From: Whitmania pigra
Lineage: Eukaryota > Annelida > Clitellata > Hirudinida > Haemopidae
Direction: 5' to 3'
Assembly (NCBI GenBank): GCA_021613335.1
Contig: JAJTWR010000236.1
Coordinates: 366,001 to 430,000, forward strand
DNA: 64,000 bases
Under the pieces are notes generated by a model that was given only the letters and a program-made list of their open reading frames with translations, was not told where the DNA came from and made no database searches. The translations under genes and the position numbers were made by a program. Of the stretch, positions 1 to 14,487 are shown one piece after another. Position 1 is the first letter of the stretch, and every line of letters begins with the position of its first letter.

Positions 1-2980
<2,980 letters not shown>

Positions 2981-4364
2981 AAAAAAAATAGAAATATTGA
3001 CGTTCTCGAAAGTATTCACTATTCTTATAATGAAAATTGAATTTAAATTCAATGTAAAATAAATCATTTATATTTTATGTTTTTCTTCTCTAACTGATAA
3101 TTATCTTATTATTTTGATGGGCACTTATTATGAGGATTATTCTGTCAGCCTCTGTTTGTGATTTCCTGTTTTGCAAGTCCCAATCATGTTCTGATGTTGG
3201 TAATGTTTGAGGTTAATATAGGTCGGTGACATTTTCTTGTCCTGGTAAATTATAATTAATATAGCTAATTATTAATTATACGTTCGAATCTTTTAGACAA
3301 TTCACAAACCTCAGGAGCAACTGGTTATGTGGCTTAAAATCAGAAATAGCTTAAAATTACTTCTGACAGGCACTGAATTATTTCAAGCATACTTTATTCA
3401 TAATTATGACAGATATTCTTTGTTACTATTAGTTCGTTGACGACGATGATGATGGTTTCATTCCAATCGACAAGCAACTTTGAACAAATAACTGAAATAA
3501 CAATAAAAAAATAATTACTACAAATTCTATATTATTATTTAAATAATTATCATTCTACCAAGGACAGTTTTAAGTATTTAGACTTTTAAAATATTGAAGA
3601 ACATTTTAAGCGACAGACGCTTGGAGATTCCGTGAGGCATGAACGATTAATCTCATTTAGATTCTCAATTTGATTCGAGCTGATTCTTCGAGGATTTCTT
3701 GAGGTCAGTTTTTGCCATTTTTCTATGAAAATTTAGCGAGCTTATTTTCACTAGCACGTTGATGGAATATGCAGATTTAGTTTAGAAAGACTGTAATTTT
3801 TAAATTGACCAATAATCTCGTATACATGTTGAGCTTGTTGATTATGCCCAGTAATTCTTAGTTTAGGTTTTTAATTTACGATTTAGGACTCTTGGAGAGT
3901 CACAGAGCTAAGAATTTTTAAGCTTTTTATTATTTAAAAATGATCATTTATAGATCATAATTATTTATAATTGTAATTACTTAAATGGCTTTAATTATTA
4001 CAAATAATCATAATCCATCCAAATAATTATTTCACTAAAATACGAGGAAAACAATTTTAATCGATTAAACATAGGTTTTTAAGCACTAAAATCTTTATTT
4101 AAAAACAAAAACGTTGCCTTGATGACGCAACGATCTCTAAGTGAGTGTTTGAGGTTCATGAGGCTTCTATGCCAACTTGGTAATAGTAGTTATAAAAAAA
4201 ATAATTAAGTAAAAAAATAATTAAGTGAATAAGTTAAATAATATTAATCATTAAATATTGATGTTATTAATGTTTAATATAATAATATACTACATTATTA
4301 ACAAAAACTCGGTAATAATAATTAAAATGTTTATCGCATTATTACAACCACAAGAATTTTCACA
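2981..4364. other. 3' UTR and intergenic AT-rich stretch
   Basis: After the stop of adaptor copy 1 and its AATAAA at 3058-3063 there is no coherent coding frame, RNA gene or transposon end that I can recognise on either strand. Confidence 0.6.
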
Positions 4365-5046
4365 ATGGCATGGTCAACAAGCGGGAGTTTGATAGCGATC
4401 AACATTTTTGTCCTGTCCATATTTCTGAGTTGGATTCAAGTCTACAAATCCGTCTCCATGATTGAGAGGAATACTAAACTCATTCATCCTCCGATTAGAG
4501 CGCCGATTGATATTCCTGAGGAGGTAGAAAGACATTGTGGGGCGTTACGTTAATTAGGATACTTATGTTAATTAGGAAATGTTAATTAAGAGACTTGAGT
4601 TCATTGTTGAAACCAAAAAATGTATTAATAGATACAATTAATAATGTTTTGATTTCTTAAGTATGGCTGCTTTTTGAATGTGAAAATGTTTCTTTTCCTT
4701 GCAATTATGTGTTGTCAAATATATGGCCATCGTTTGATGATGAAATCAATTCATTGTAAATAGAGTACATTTTCATGCAGGTCTTCCAACCCTTCCAACT
4801 GCTATGGGAGATGTGGGATCTGAGGTGAGCTTCAAGTTTTTTTTTCATAAATTTATATATATTTAGAGATACATGGCTGGTGAAATAAAGGCTCTTGTTC
4901 AAAACCTGGCTTTGGAAGCAACCGAAATTTTGAGTTACAATAAGATCATCAGGCAATCATTTGATCTTTGGTTTCGTTGAACTTTCAGCTTCACCTTGTT
5001 CGTGACCTCCATCGTGATGGCAGGCATCATCGCATTCCGCTTATGA
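4365..5046 (+). CDS. Candidate small membrane protein, unrecognised
   Basis: Exon 1 (4365-4523, 53 codons) starts MAWSTSGSLIAINIFVLS and encodes one hydrophobic segment. Exon 2 (4781-4824) adds FQPFQLLWEMWDL and ends in phase 2 at a good donor (GTGAGC). Two continuations stay in frame. Acceptor 4868 leads to an exon 4869-4980 that adds a 37-residue soluble tail and a TGA stop. Acceptor 4988 leads to 4989-5046, which adds a second hydrophobic segment, FTLFVTSIVMAGIIAFRL, and a stop. The second product would be about 86 residues with two membrane helices. The two cannot be joined, since the gap between them would be only about 18 bases. I do not recognise the family. The gene sits between adaptor copies 1 and 2 on the same strand. 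Confidence 0.4.
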
Positions 5047-5865
5047 CAGATTATACCCTAGTCGTCTTGGACAGACTTGTATATATTTGGATTAAGAGAC
5101 TAATTGAATATTTATTAGTTGTTATTTATTAAGGCATTTCGGATTTGTACATATTTTGATTAAGAGACTGACTGAACATTTGTTAATAATTGTTCGTTAA
5201 GTCATTCATACATTTTTTTCAATTCATTCTATTTTATTAAACCTTTCTCCTTTCTTTCGTAAGTTAATTGTAATTCATTTTATGCCTTTTAATCACTCTT
5301 AACTTTATGAATTTTTAAATAACCCTTTTAGAAGGGTTGCACATTTATGATATAATCGAGCTAAATTGGTAAACCCATAATAATTATTATTGTGAAATTT
5401 CAAAGACTGATTAGGTGTGAAAGCGCAAATGGTAAGGACGAGTGAATCAAGGAGTGTGGTGGGCTGGCATGTATCTGTGAGTGATTGGGGCTAACGGGCC
5501 GCATCCACTGATTGGTCGGTCTCTATTGGCTTGTTTCCTTGGTGTCCTGCATTCGCTCCTTACAAACTGGAATTGTGAGACTGAAACGATCTTAAACGAG
5601 ATCATTTAAGATCACTTAAGAACACCCAAGATTGCTTAAAAACACTGGCAGAACGTCTGCATCCTGATAATACATGATGATTGGTAGGGTACATCTTTCT
5701 CATAAGCATCAAACCACTCACGGAAGAGAATTTTAAAAGGTCCCATTCGATGTGGTCCAATGCCCAACAAGGGTGTTGTTAACTTTTCTCTTCCGGATAT
5801 AATCCTTCTACTGTTCTGAGTTTGCGAATGGGTGAATGAGTAAGCAATCATATCAACAGGTCGAT
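5047..5865. other. Intergenic, with a weak imperfect inverted repeat
   Basis: The part near 5410-5570 is less AT-rich and has imperfect inverted arms (GTAAGGACGAGTGAATC near 5434 against GCATTCGCTCCTTAC near 5550), which could be a decayed miniature element. An open frame on the minus strand at 5636-5851 has no recognisable domain. Confidence 0.3.
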
Positions 5866-6086
<221 letters not shown>

Positions 6087-6232
6087 ATTAATAATATATT
6101 ATATATTATAATTTATTATACAATTATTTTTATATAATTATACAATTATTTTTATATAATAATAATAATAATATATTATATATTATAATTTATTATATAA
6201 AAAACTCAACATTTTTCTGAGAATTTCTGCAG

Positions 6233-6289
6233 TTCCGAGAATGGCTATTTTCGGGCACAAGTGTGCCGAATGTATTCCTGGATTTATCT
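6233..6289 (+). other. Exon-like segment upstream of adaptor copy 2
   Basis: A 57-base segment bounded by a good acceptor (TTTCTGCAG) and a consensus donor (GTAAGT). All three forward frames are open, so the frame is undetermined. It may be a 5' exon of adaptor copy 2, whose death-domain exon is itself preceded by a strong acceptor. Nothing in its sequence gives a function. Confidence 0.3.
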
Positions 6290-6543
6290 GTAAGTTGTCG
6301 AAGTAATTCTTACTGACTGTTTCAAAAGAACCTACCTATATTGGTATAATTTTGGTCCTTATCAATTTGAATTTCGATCTGGAAGTCCTTTTATTTGGTG
6401 AGTTACTCTGCTTCCTTCTGTTTTCACCTGGAACTGATATTTCTATGATTTGGCACATTCGCTCTTGCTTATCATTTGAATGTTATGTCCTGTCTGTAAT
6501 TATTTATTTGCGTGAGACTATATCCAACTTTGTCGTGCTTGGT

Positions 6544-6632
6544 ATTGGGAATATTATTTTTATTATTATTTTTTTATTATTATTATTTTTATTATTATTA
6601 TTATTATTATTACCCCTATTCATATTGCTATT
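6544..6632. repeat. (ATT)n microsatellite, interrupted
   Basis: ATT units interrupted by T runs, just upstream of the death-domain exon of adaptor copy 2. Confidence 0.85.
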
Positions 6633-6852
6633 ATTATTCTGACCACTATCAATCCTGCCTTTGTCGCTTTACAGCACAGCTCAGAGCTTTTTAATGGTCT
6701 TAAGAAAGGAAGAACCTTGTATTATGACTTCAAGCATTCGCTTCACAGGAATTTACGTTCTCAAGTTTAAGCTGATAGCCAACGTAGATATAATAAGAAT
6801 TCTAGTCCAGTCTGGCAGTTATTGAGTGCAATGTTCCTTCCTGTTACACCAG

Positions 6853-7349
6853 GATGAGCAATATTGGACGGGACAGTAATTGTGCGTCGACCTTATCGAA
6901 ACACCAACTGATGGAATTAGGGCGGTCTGTCTGTAATAATATCGATGACCTGTTAAGCTTGATTGATAAGTTAAATGTCAATCAACCGGGAATAGAAAAG
7001 CAACCAGAGCCAGGTTATCGTGTCTTGAAAGCCTGGATTAATAAAGGCAACGGGACAACTTTGAGAGTCCTAAAAGCGGCATTTACTGAAATGCGTAGAA
7101 TCGATCTTGTTAACATGCTGGACGAATTTGGAAAAGGTTGTTTGAAAATTCTTGCTCAAAATCAGATCTTTAAAGTTTTCAAAAACGTTTTAAAAAAGTT
7201 TATCACACATTTAACTTACTTCCGACCTGTTTGAAAAATAACCATAAAATCAGCTTCTTGAGTAGTTTCAATCAGAATTGTTTCTGCTTTGTTTATGGTT
7301 TGATGTAATTTTGTCGTTAATCGATAATAATAATAATAATAATAATAAC

Positions 7350-7419
<70 letters not shown>

Positions 7420-8875
7420 GCAGCAGCAGCAGCAGCAACAACAACAACAACAATAACAATAACAATAACAATAATAATAATAATAATAATATTAATTATT
7501 ATCGTTAACCTATTCTTGTTCTGATATTTAGATTTCAATTTAATTTTCATCAGAACAAAACTGGTCGACCATCAACAAGAACCAATACTATTTAGATTAT
7601 TTATGAATATCTAAACAAATGCATTATATTATTTTTCTCTTCAAATGCTTCTGTCAACATCGCTTTTTTCCAGAGATGAACTCTTTTTAAATTCATTTAG
7701 TTTCTTAATTATCATTAAATTTGAGTAAACTCAACTTAGTGGTTTTATGATTTTAAACTTCTAGCGTTTTGTCATAATTTCTTGTTTGATAAGCATTTTA
7801 ACCACTGAATGTTTGTGACACGTAATTCCGTTAGAGAATCTCTTGATTTCCTATGTAATTGAAATCTGTTTGATGGAATACTTTTGAACGAACTGAGTTG
7901 ATTGTGCTTGTACTCAGTAGTTTTAAAATAATAACATTTGATCTAGGTAGCATAAGAAATTAAATTGTGTTAAATTTTCTTTCATCTTTTTTCCTGTGAA
8001 AAATCAGTCAAGCCACGAACTTCTTTAAATAGAAATCTTTGTCTTTTCGAGTTCTAAGAAAATGTTGCAAACGAAACAAGCGCGCTACATTTTTAACTTT
8101 GTGAATCACACCCACTGCAAACAAAAAAAGCAACCATGTTTAATTAACAATTTATTGCAAACCTCAAGCAGATTTTAATTTCAATTATTCAATTCCTAAG
8201 TACACATCACATCATTAAACATCGGACCCCATTTGAGTTTCTGACTTTTAAATTTTGTCCTTGTTGCCAGAATCGGAGATTATGGCTAGATTTTGAAATA
8301 AACCTTTTAGAAGTATTTTTACGAACTGCTGTAACGGCTTTAAAACTTTTTATTTAAAATATTAAACTTAAATTAAAATTAACAGATATCATGATGTTGC
8401 TGGTTGTGATTTATTTTGAAAATGGAGTATCTGAGGAGAGACTTTACGTTCAGTCGAATGAGTTCGTATCGGATGTCGTTGAGGAACTTGTTCGGAAAAA
8501 ATATCCTCGATTGATTGAAAAAAGCACATCTTTTGTTGAAATGCTGGGAAAAGAATTCTTAGAAAGCGTAAAGTGTCAAAATTTCAGAGTAATATTTTTT
8601 GCAGTTAATTGGTTCATAAATAATAATTTTTTAATATTTAGCATAGTTGTGATTTAATATTAAAAATGCTTAATTACCTTTTATTATAACCATAATTAAA
8701 TAATACTCATTTTCACCTAATTTTATATCAGTTAATTGAATAATTTTGTTGCATTTTAGTTATAATTTTATTTATAATTTGTGCATTTTATAAAACATTC
8801 TATAAATCTTATAATTTATTTTTCATTTATTTCCAGGGTATCCAGCTCGAGGTTCATATAAAGCAAAACGAAGCG
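6853..8875 (+). CDS. Death domain / beta-grasp protein, copy 2 (no SH2 exons)
   Basis: Exon 6854-7136 starts MSNIGRDSN and encodes a death domain (LKAWINKGNGTTLRVLKAAF, then MRRIDLVNML). It ends in phase 1, as in the other copies. Exon 8386-8588 encodes the beta-grasp-like middle region and ends KCQNFR. The 39-base exon 8837-8875 encodes GIQLEVHIKQNEA and is followed by a donor, GTAAAA. No SH2 exon lies between 8876 and the next death domain at 9505. The first exon is preceded by a pyrimidine-rich acceptor ending at 6852, so an upstream exon is likely. The gene is therefore either truncated (about 175 residues plus a short read-through tail) or spliced in phase 0 into copy 3. AAT-type repeats fill its first intron. 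Confidence 0.7.
7322..7498. repeat. Compound (AAT)n(CAG)n(CAA)n microsatellite
   Basis: AAT units change to about six CAG, then CAA and ATAACA units, then AAT again. It lies in the first intron of adaptor copy 2. Poly-Leu, poly-Asn and poly-Ile frames across it are not genes. Confidence 0.95.
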
Positions 8876-9088
8876 GTAAAACATATAATAGCTAATATTA
8901 ATATTTTCACTGAATTCAATTTAAAAACATATAATAATTAATATTTATTATTTTCATTGAATTCATTGTAAAAACTTATAATAATTAATATGTACTATTT
9001 TTATTTTAAAAAGTAAAAATCACTAACGTGAAGGAGACCCAATAGTAATTTCGAAAAGATCGATAAAACAAATTTTTAATGAGATGCA

Positions 9089-9306
9089 CAGAAAAAATAA
9101 AGCTCCACTCCAAAACAAATTAAGCTCCGCCCAAATAAAAAATATTTCTATGAATATATGTAACCTAACCCTAAGACAACCCCACCATAACTCTAACCCT
9201 CGAGACTTAAATTTAAATTAATAAATAAATATAGAGGGGGAAAGGATTTACTTTTAATCATTGCAGGCGGAGCTAAATGTGTAAATGGGCGGAGGTTTCT
9301 TTTCTG
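9089..9306. mobile_element. Candidate non-autonomous DNA transposon (MITE)
   Basis: Imperfect terminal inverted repeats of about 45 bases. The left end begins CAGAAAAAATAAAGCTCC and contains TTAAGCTCCGCCC; the right end contains GGCGGAGCTAAAT and finishes GGAGGTTTCTTTTCTG. The interior is about 130 bases and non-coding. I could not see a clear target-site duplication. It lies exactly between the last exon of adaptor copy 2 and the death-domain exon of copy 3. Confidence 0.5.
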
Positions 9307-9504
9307 TAGAATTCGTTATGCAGGAAGTATTTCATGTTTTGTCGTCTGAAATGTGTTGAGGTCTGAACATGAGATTCAAATAAAATAAAGTTATTTTGTC
9401 ATAACATCATTGCAATACACATACAACGATTATTACGCAAAATAAATAATGAAATAATTCAGTCATTTAACGAACTCTTAAAAAGCCCCAAAACCATCTT
9501 CCAG

Positions 9505-10130
9505 ATGAAATCTATCACCTCACACGACCCCAGCAAATACAGCCTGGATGATCCAGTTGCCAAATTAACAGCAGAACAACTAGCAGAACTTGGAAAATCC
9601 ATAGACACTAGTACCACAGGCTTGAGGGACTCCTTGAAATTGGCCGACATCCTCGGTTCACGTGGAGGCTGCAAAGGCTGCACTGAGAATCTGCTCAAAA
9701 CTTGGGCACAACGGCCTCATGCAACTTTCAGAATTTTGGAAAGGGTTTTCATCGACATGGAAAGGAATGATTTGAGAAATATGCTGCGAATGTTTATGAA
9801 TGGTTAATAAAGTATTACTGCAATCTGCATCTAAACGTTTTAATATTTGAACGAGTATATAAATAATAACTATATTTAAATGGCAATATTTTGAGTCATT
9901 ATGTTAGAATGCTTCTATTATTATCTGGTTCGTGACTGAAAGATTAACAGGCTGCTTTTAATTATAAATAACAGGTTTGCAGCCACTTACAGTTTTTTAT
10001 TAATATTTATTTTACAATTTTTATATAAGAACTTTGATCCACCTAGATATATGAATGAATGTGAATAATTTATCTATCTACTAACTAATATTTAGCCATA
10101 TTTATAGTGAAGCTGAAATATTGGAAATAT

Positions 10131-10189
<59 letters not shown>

Positions 10190-13100
10190 TTATTTATTTA
10201 TTTATTATTGGCAGATTTTATTATTCGACATTTTATTTCATTTAAGATGAAATATTGACACATGTTGTAATATAAAATTTTGTAGCGGACAAAAGATGTT
10301 TGCATTTTTGGTATTCAATGTTATCATAAAGCTTACCTTATGTCCATTATAACTGTCATACCATATTACTTAAGGTAGAATATGCTTACATAGAATTTAT
10401 ATTAGAATAAGACAGTTTGCGTTTATTATAGTATTTATTTTATTATTTATTATAGTATTTATTGTTGATGATTTTATTAATGCTTAATCAATAAATATTC
10501 ATTTGGTGGTTAATAAAATTAATCAGCCTGCTATTCAATTGAAATTCCTTCAGATCCAATGAACATCAATATTCTCCTGAAGCACAATCAACAAAAAATA
10601 TGCATTCAAGAAAAGGTCAACTCGCAATGCAAGATTCTGGAAATTCTAAGAAGGAAACTGAAATCTGAGTGTCCATTATTACCGAAATCGCGACTTCATA
10701 AAGTAATATTTAAAGACTCGATTATGCAAATAACTGATGAAGTGAGGTGCGAGAAATACAGAGTTGGTGTGCTTTTATTTTTTAATTAATGAAATTTTAA
10801 TTAATAATTATTAACAACAAATTAAATACATTTTCGTCATTTTTGAAATAATGTCAAATAAATTCCGAGCTTTTATTGAAAATGAAAAAAATTAAATGAA
10901 TGTAAAGTCAAAAAATAAACGCTATAAAAATTTATTTGAACATCAGTTGGACGATGTTGATGATTTTGAAGAAAAAGAAACGAGAAATTATTCTCGTATT
11001 TGTATGCGATATCCTTTTTATACATTTTTTTATTTTTTATTTAAATTCCTCTCTAACCTCTTATTAATGTGATGCAAAGTTAATCTAGAGTCATTCATGG
11101 TTCAGCGCATAGTTAGCCCAAATAAGTGGGTTTCACGTGGCATAGTTTAAGAGGAATGTAGTAATAATCGTAATAATAACCACAGCCACAATCATATTAA
11201 TTATAATCTCAATGTTACGATTAACTATAATCATAATAAGTGCAATTTGTACAGTCAGTGTGTCGATAGGCTAAAAATTTTCGAAGTCATTCTACAATTC
11301 ATTTATTTTTGTTGAAATTTATACATCTTACTTTGACTTTTTTCTTATTAGACTTATTTATGAATGTTTTAGTTTTAATAATTCGTTATTTAATTGACTG
11401 ATTAATTCATTACATTTTTAGGGTAGACAAATACATGTCGAAGCAATAATTGTGAGAAATATTTTCATTTTTAAGTCTAATTTACTTGTTAATAATATTA
11501 CATAGAATTACTTCTGTCATTATTGGGCAATGATACTAATTACAAAGTAGGCAGAACTTTGAACATGACATTTATTATTGTGTAATAATTTATTTGAATT
11601 TAAATTGAATTTTCTGATTTTGAATATTACGTAAAATGTATTTATTTTATTTTATTTTTTAAGTAGATAAGTGGAAGTCCATACCATGTTGCAATAGGTT
11701 AGATGGGTATAAATAAGAGAAACATATCAATAGAACAGCTCTTTTAGGTAATAATAATAAAAGAGCGAATTTTTGAAATAATACCAGTGTTTCTAGCAAT
11801 TAAATTCTAAATGTGAGAAATATGTTTTGACCAAGTTATGCAAAGCTTAAATCTAGATATGAATACGTTTTTTTGAAAACAAAACAGCTTGAAAAATATT
11901 TATCTGTCTAACCTTTATGTAAAAGTTAACATAATATTAATACAAATGTAATAATTGATTTTCTTGATATTTATTAGCATAATTATTCATTTCATAGGAC
12001 GAAACGAAAGATTTACGGAATTGGCCCTTACTAGAAGTCTCACTCTTTCGGTTTTGTGGTTTTAGAGACGTCACCAGAAGTGAAGTGAGCAATAAATTAA
12101 AAACAATCAATCAATCAATCAATCATTTATTTATTTATTTATTTATATATTTACTTGCTTATTTACTTATTTACGTTTTCAGTATTTCTTAATAACAATT
12201 AATTAAACGAAAGTCATAATAAAAAGTATATATGGCCGAAAAATTAAACATAAAAAAATTAATAATAACAAAAAATTAAATTAAATTATATATAATTTTA
12301 TTAATAACAACGTTCTTGAATAAATTTGTACCATGTTATATTACCATGATTGCAGTCCGAAAGCTTGTTGTGCACGGAAACTGACGGTAAATTCATACTT
12401 CGCTACTTGGAAAGTTGTCGCTATATTCCGGAGGGAAAGTATGCCATTTCACTGGTGTAAGTCACAATTGTTTAGTTGCTGAAGTTTTAATCGTTCAGTA
12501 TGATGCGATGGCTACAACGGTGATGATGAGAATGATGATGCCTTCCTTAATCATAACTTATTCGACAAAGAACGTGCTCCTAGTAGCATTGTATTGTCAT
12601 TTATTACTGCAGTGGAACCCACTTATCTCGACCTCGGTTAACTAGCTGACCCTATTAAGTCGACGTTTTTGAAATGAAATCAAATTTTCTTTGTCTTAGC
12701 ATTTTCTCATCGGCTATGTCGACACTTCTATGTCGTAGAACCCTAATATTTCGAGCACAAAAGAGGGCCAAACTTGCGTCGGTTATCTCGATCTTCGTGA
12801 CTAATCGATGACGTTGAAGTGGAAATGAATTCCCGCTTTGTCATTGCATTTTCTCATCGGTTACGACGATTCTTTCATGTAGCCGAATCCAATTCACTAA
12901 TCTTGTTGATCTTGTCTGAGGGATAATATGCTATAGCTATTCTGTTTATTTTTTTCATTCTAAACACGTTTTTCATTCTAAACATGTTTATATACAATCG
13001 CCATACTGATTTTTAGTTATTTCGATAATCGGTTATCTCGACTCTTTTTGACAATACCCTAGACCGGCGACATAATCGGGTTCGACTATATAATGAGACA

Positions 13101-13367
13101 TTCAAAGACAAATTGTTTAAAAATGCGCACCCATAATTTATTTACAAAATTTATCACAAATAACAGTTTTGGTTTGCGTTTTTTAGGCTCAACAAAGTAG
13201 TATACCACTTGAAGATCAAGATCTTTGAACAAAACGGTACAGACGACAAGATATATTACTTGACCGAAAATGGTCACCACTCGCCCAGCATCCCGTCCTT
13301 ACTGGAACATTTCAGCACCAACAAACTAAAAAAACCTCCCCACGAATTTTGTCTGATGCCTTTATGA
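9505..13367 (+). CDS. Death domain / beta-grasp / SH2 adaptor, copy 3 (complete)
   Basis: Exons 9505-9802, 10554-10762, 11422-11451, 11998-12084, 12356-12456 and 13187-13367 give 301 residues. Residues 1-100 are a death domain (TAEQLAELGKSI, LLKTWAQRPHATFRILERVF, RNDLRNML). Residues 101-179 are the beta-grasp-like region, ending in the tiny exon GRQIHVEAII. Residues 188-301 are an SH2 domain: FCGFRDVTRSE, then GKFILR with the phosphotyrosine-binding arginine at about 224, EGKYAISL, VVYHLKIKIF and PSLLEHF. Intron phases match copy 1 throughout; the donor at 12457 (GTAAGT) was chosen because it alone keeps phase 2. An acceptor-like CTTCCAG lies directly before the ATG, so an upstream exon, possibly of copy 2, could be joined. 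Function is inferred: an adaptor linking phosphotyrosine to death-fold assembly. Confidence 0.87.
10127..10206. repeat. (TTTA)n microsatellite
   Basis: Tetranucleotide array of about 19 units in the first intron of adaptor copy 3. Confidence 0.9.
12610..13088. mobile_element. Tigger/pogo-like MITE in an intron
   Basis: About 480 bases with inverted ends. The left end reads CAGTGGAACCCACTTATCTC; the right end read inward on the minus strand begins TAGTCGAACCCGATTATGTC. The TCGAACCC/TTATCTCGA style is typical of pogo/Tigger (Tc1-mariner superfamily) termini. GGTTATCTCGA-like motifs and two copies of TTTTCTCATCGG recur inside. No transposase frame is present, so it would be non-autonomous. It lies in the last intron of adaptor copy 3, within the SH2 coding part. 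Confidence 0.6.
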
Positions 13368-14487
13368 TAATTCGTTAAATGTAATGACGTTATTTCATCC
13401 TTTCCAGAGTGCCAGTGCTCGCTCAATTTGTTGAGATGACCTTTTCGTTTCTCACCAACCAAAAGATACACCCCTTGATGTTGCATGCTTGAGTTCTGTC
13501 TTGCGAAAAGCTTATTCAAAATTTCAAGTCATCTATGAATAATTGCCAAACACTGTTGCCAAACATCTTTTTCTTGCAAATATTTTTTCTTTTCTTAAAA
13601 ACTGTACATTATCCTTCTTTAATTTAAGCTAATTGACATGAATATTAGAATTGCAGATTAAACCAGCTGGCATGGTCTTACAAATTCTGCATAATGTGAT
13701 GACACCTGCATGATTTTATGTAATGATACCTGCATACTCATGCCAAGAAGATGGGTATAGAAATTACATGTGATTCATCTTATTACTTCGTTTCAAACCA
13801 CATTTTAGTGTAAATGACACTTTGGCCATTTTAGTCCAATAAAATCTTTCATTTGGTCTTTAATATTCTCATTTCACAAAGAACTTTGGGCTAAATAATT
13901 TTTGACAGCGCAATTAAAAGATTTCTAAAACTTGAATAAATTTAAATTGTAAAATAATTCAAGTTACAGCTGTTAGTGTTTGTGTAGATTACATATTCTG
14001 GTGAACGAAATCAGTTAACGAGGCGAATGTTCGCAAAATTTTAAAAATAAAATAAATAAGTTAACTGATTATGAATGTCAATAGAAGCAAGAGAACTTCA
14101 AATTAAATAGTGTTGCAAAAGAAATCATTCGTGATCATTTAAAAAACTCTTAACGAAATAATCTTGTTGATTGAGCTATTTTCGTACTAATATTAAACTT
14201 CAAGAATTGATCAACTATGCAAAAGTCCTTATAACATCTAACCTATTAAAAATCTGATCAAATTCTTTGTGTGTTTAAAAAATAAATCAATCAAAGAATA
14301 ATTACTCAAGAATGAAAACTGTAAAATCAGATGCACTGTTTACATTTCGTGGTCGTCTTCAGTTGAGATGGAAATAGTCCCAGACGAGCGTCACGATGAA
14401 TGAATGCAAAATATAATGGTGCCATGATGTCTAGCGTTGGCAACAAAACAATGTCAATGGTTTATGATAAAATTTGGCAATCATAAC
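13368..14487. other. 3' UTR of adaptor copy 3 and intergenic region
   Basis: AATAAA at 13838-13843 is a possible end of the adaptor transcript. I see no further coding exon, RNA gene or repeat. Confidence 0.5.

Noticed and set aside
4971..4988. An 18-base intron joining exon 4869-4970 to 4989-5046
   Set aside because: Phases would fit, but animal introns of this size are not spliced; alternative endings are more plausible.
5636..5851. Minus-strand frame with GPHRMGPFKIL, resembling the GPF.I motif of some retroelement integrase ends
   Set aside because: One short motif only; no reverse transcriptase, integrase core or LTR nearby.
9160..9205. CCTAACCCTAAG-like telomere motif
   Set aside because: Only two or three loose matches inside a miniature element; no array.
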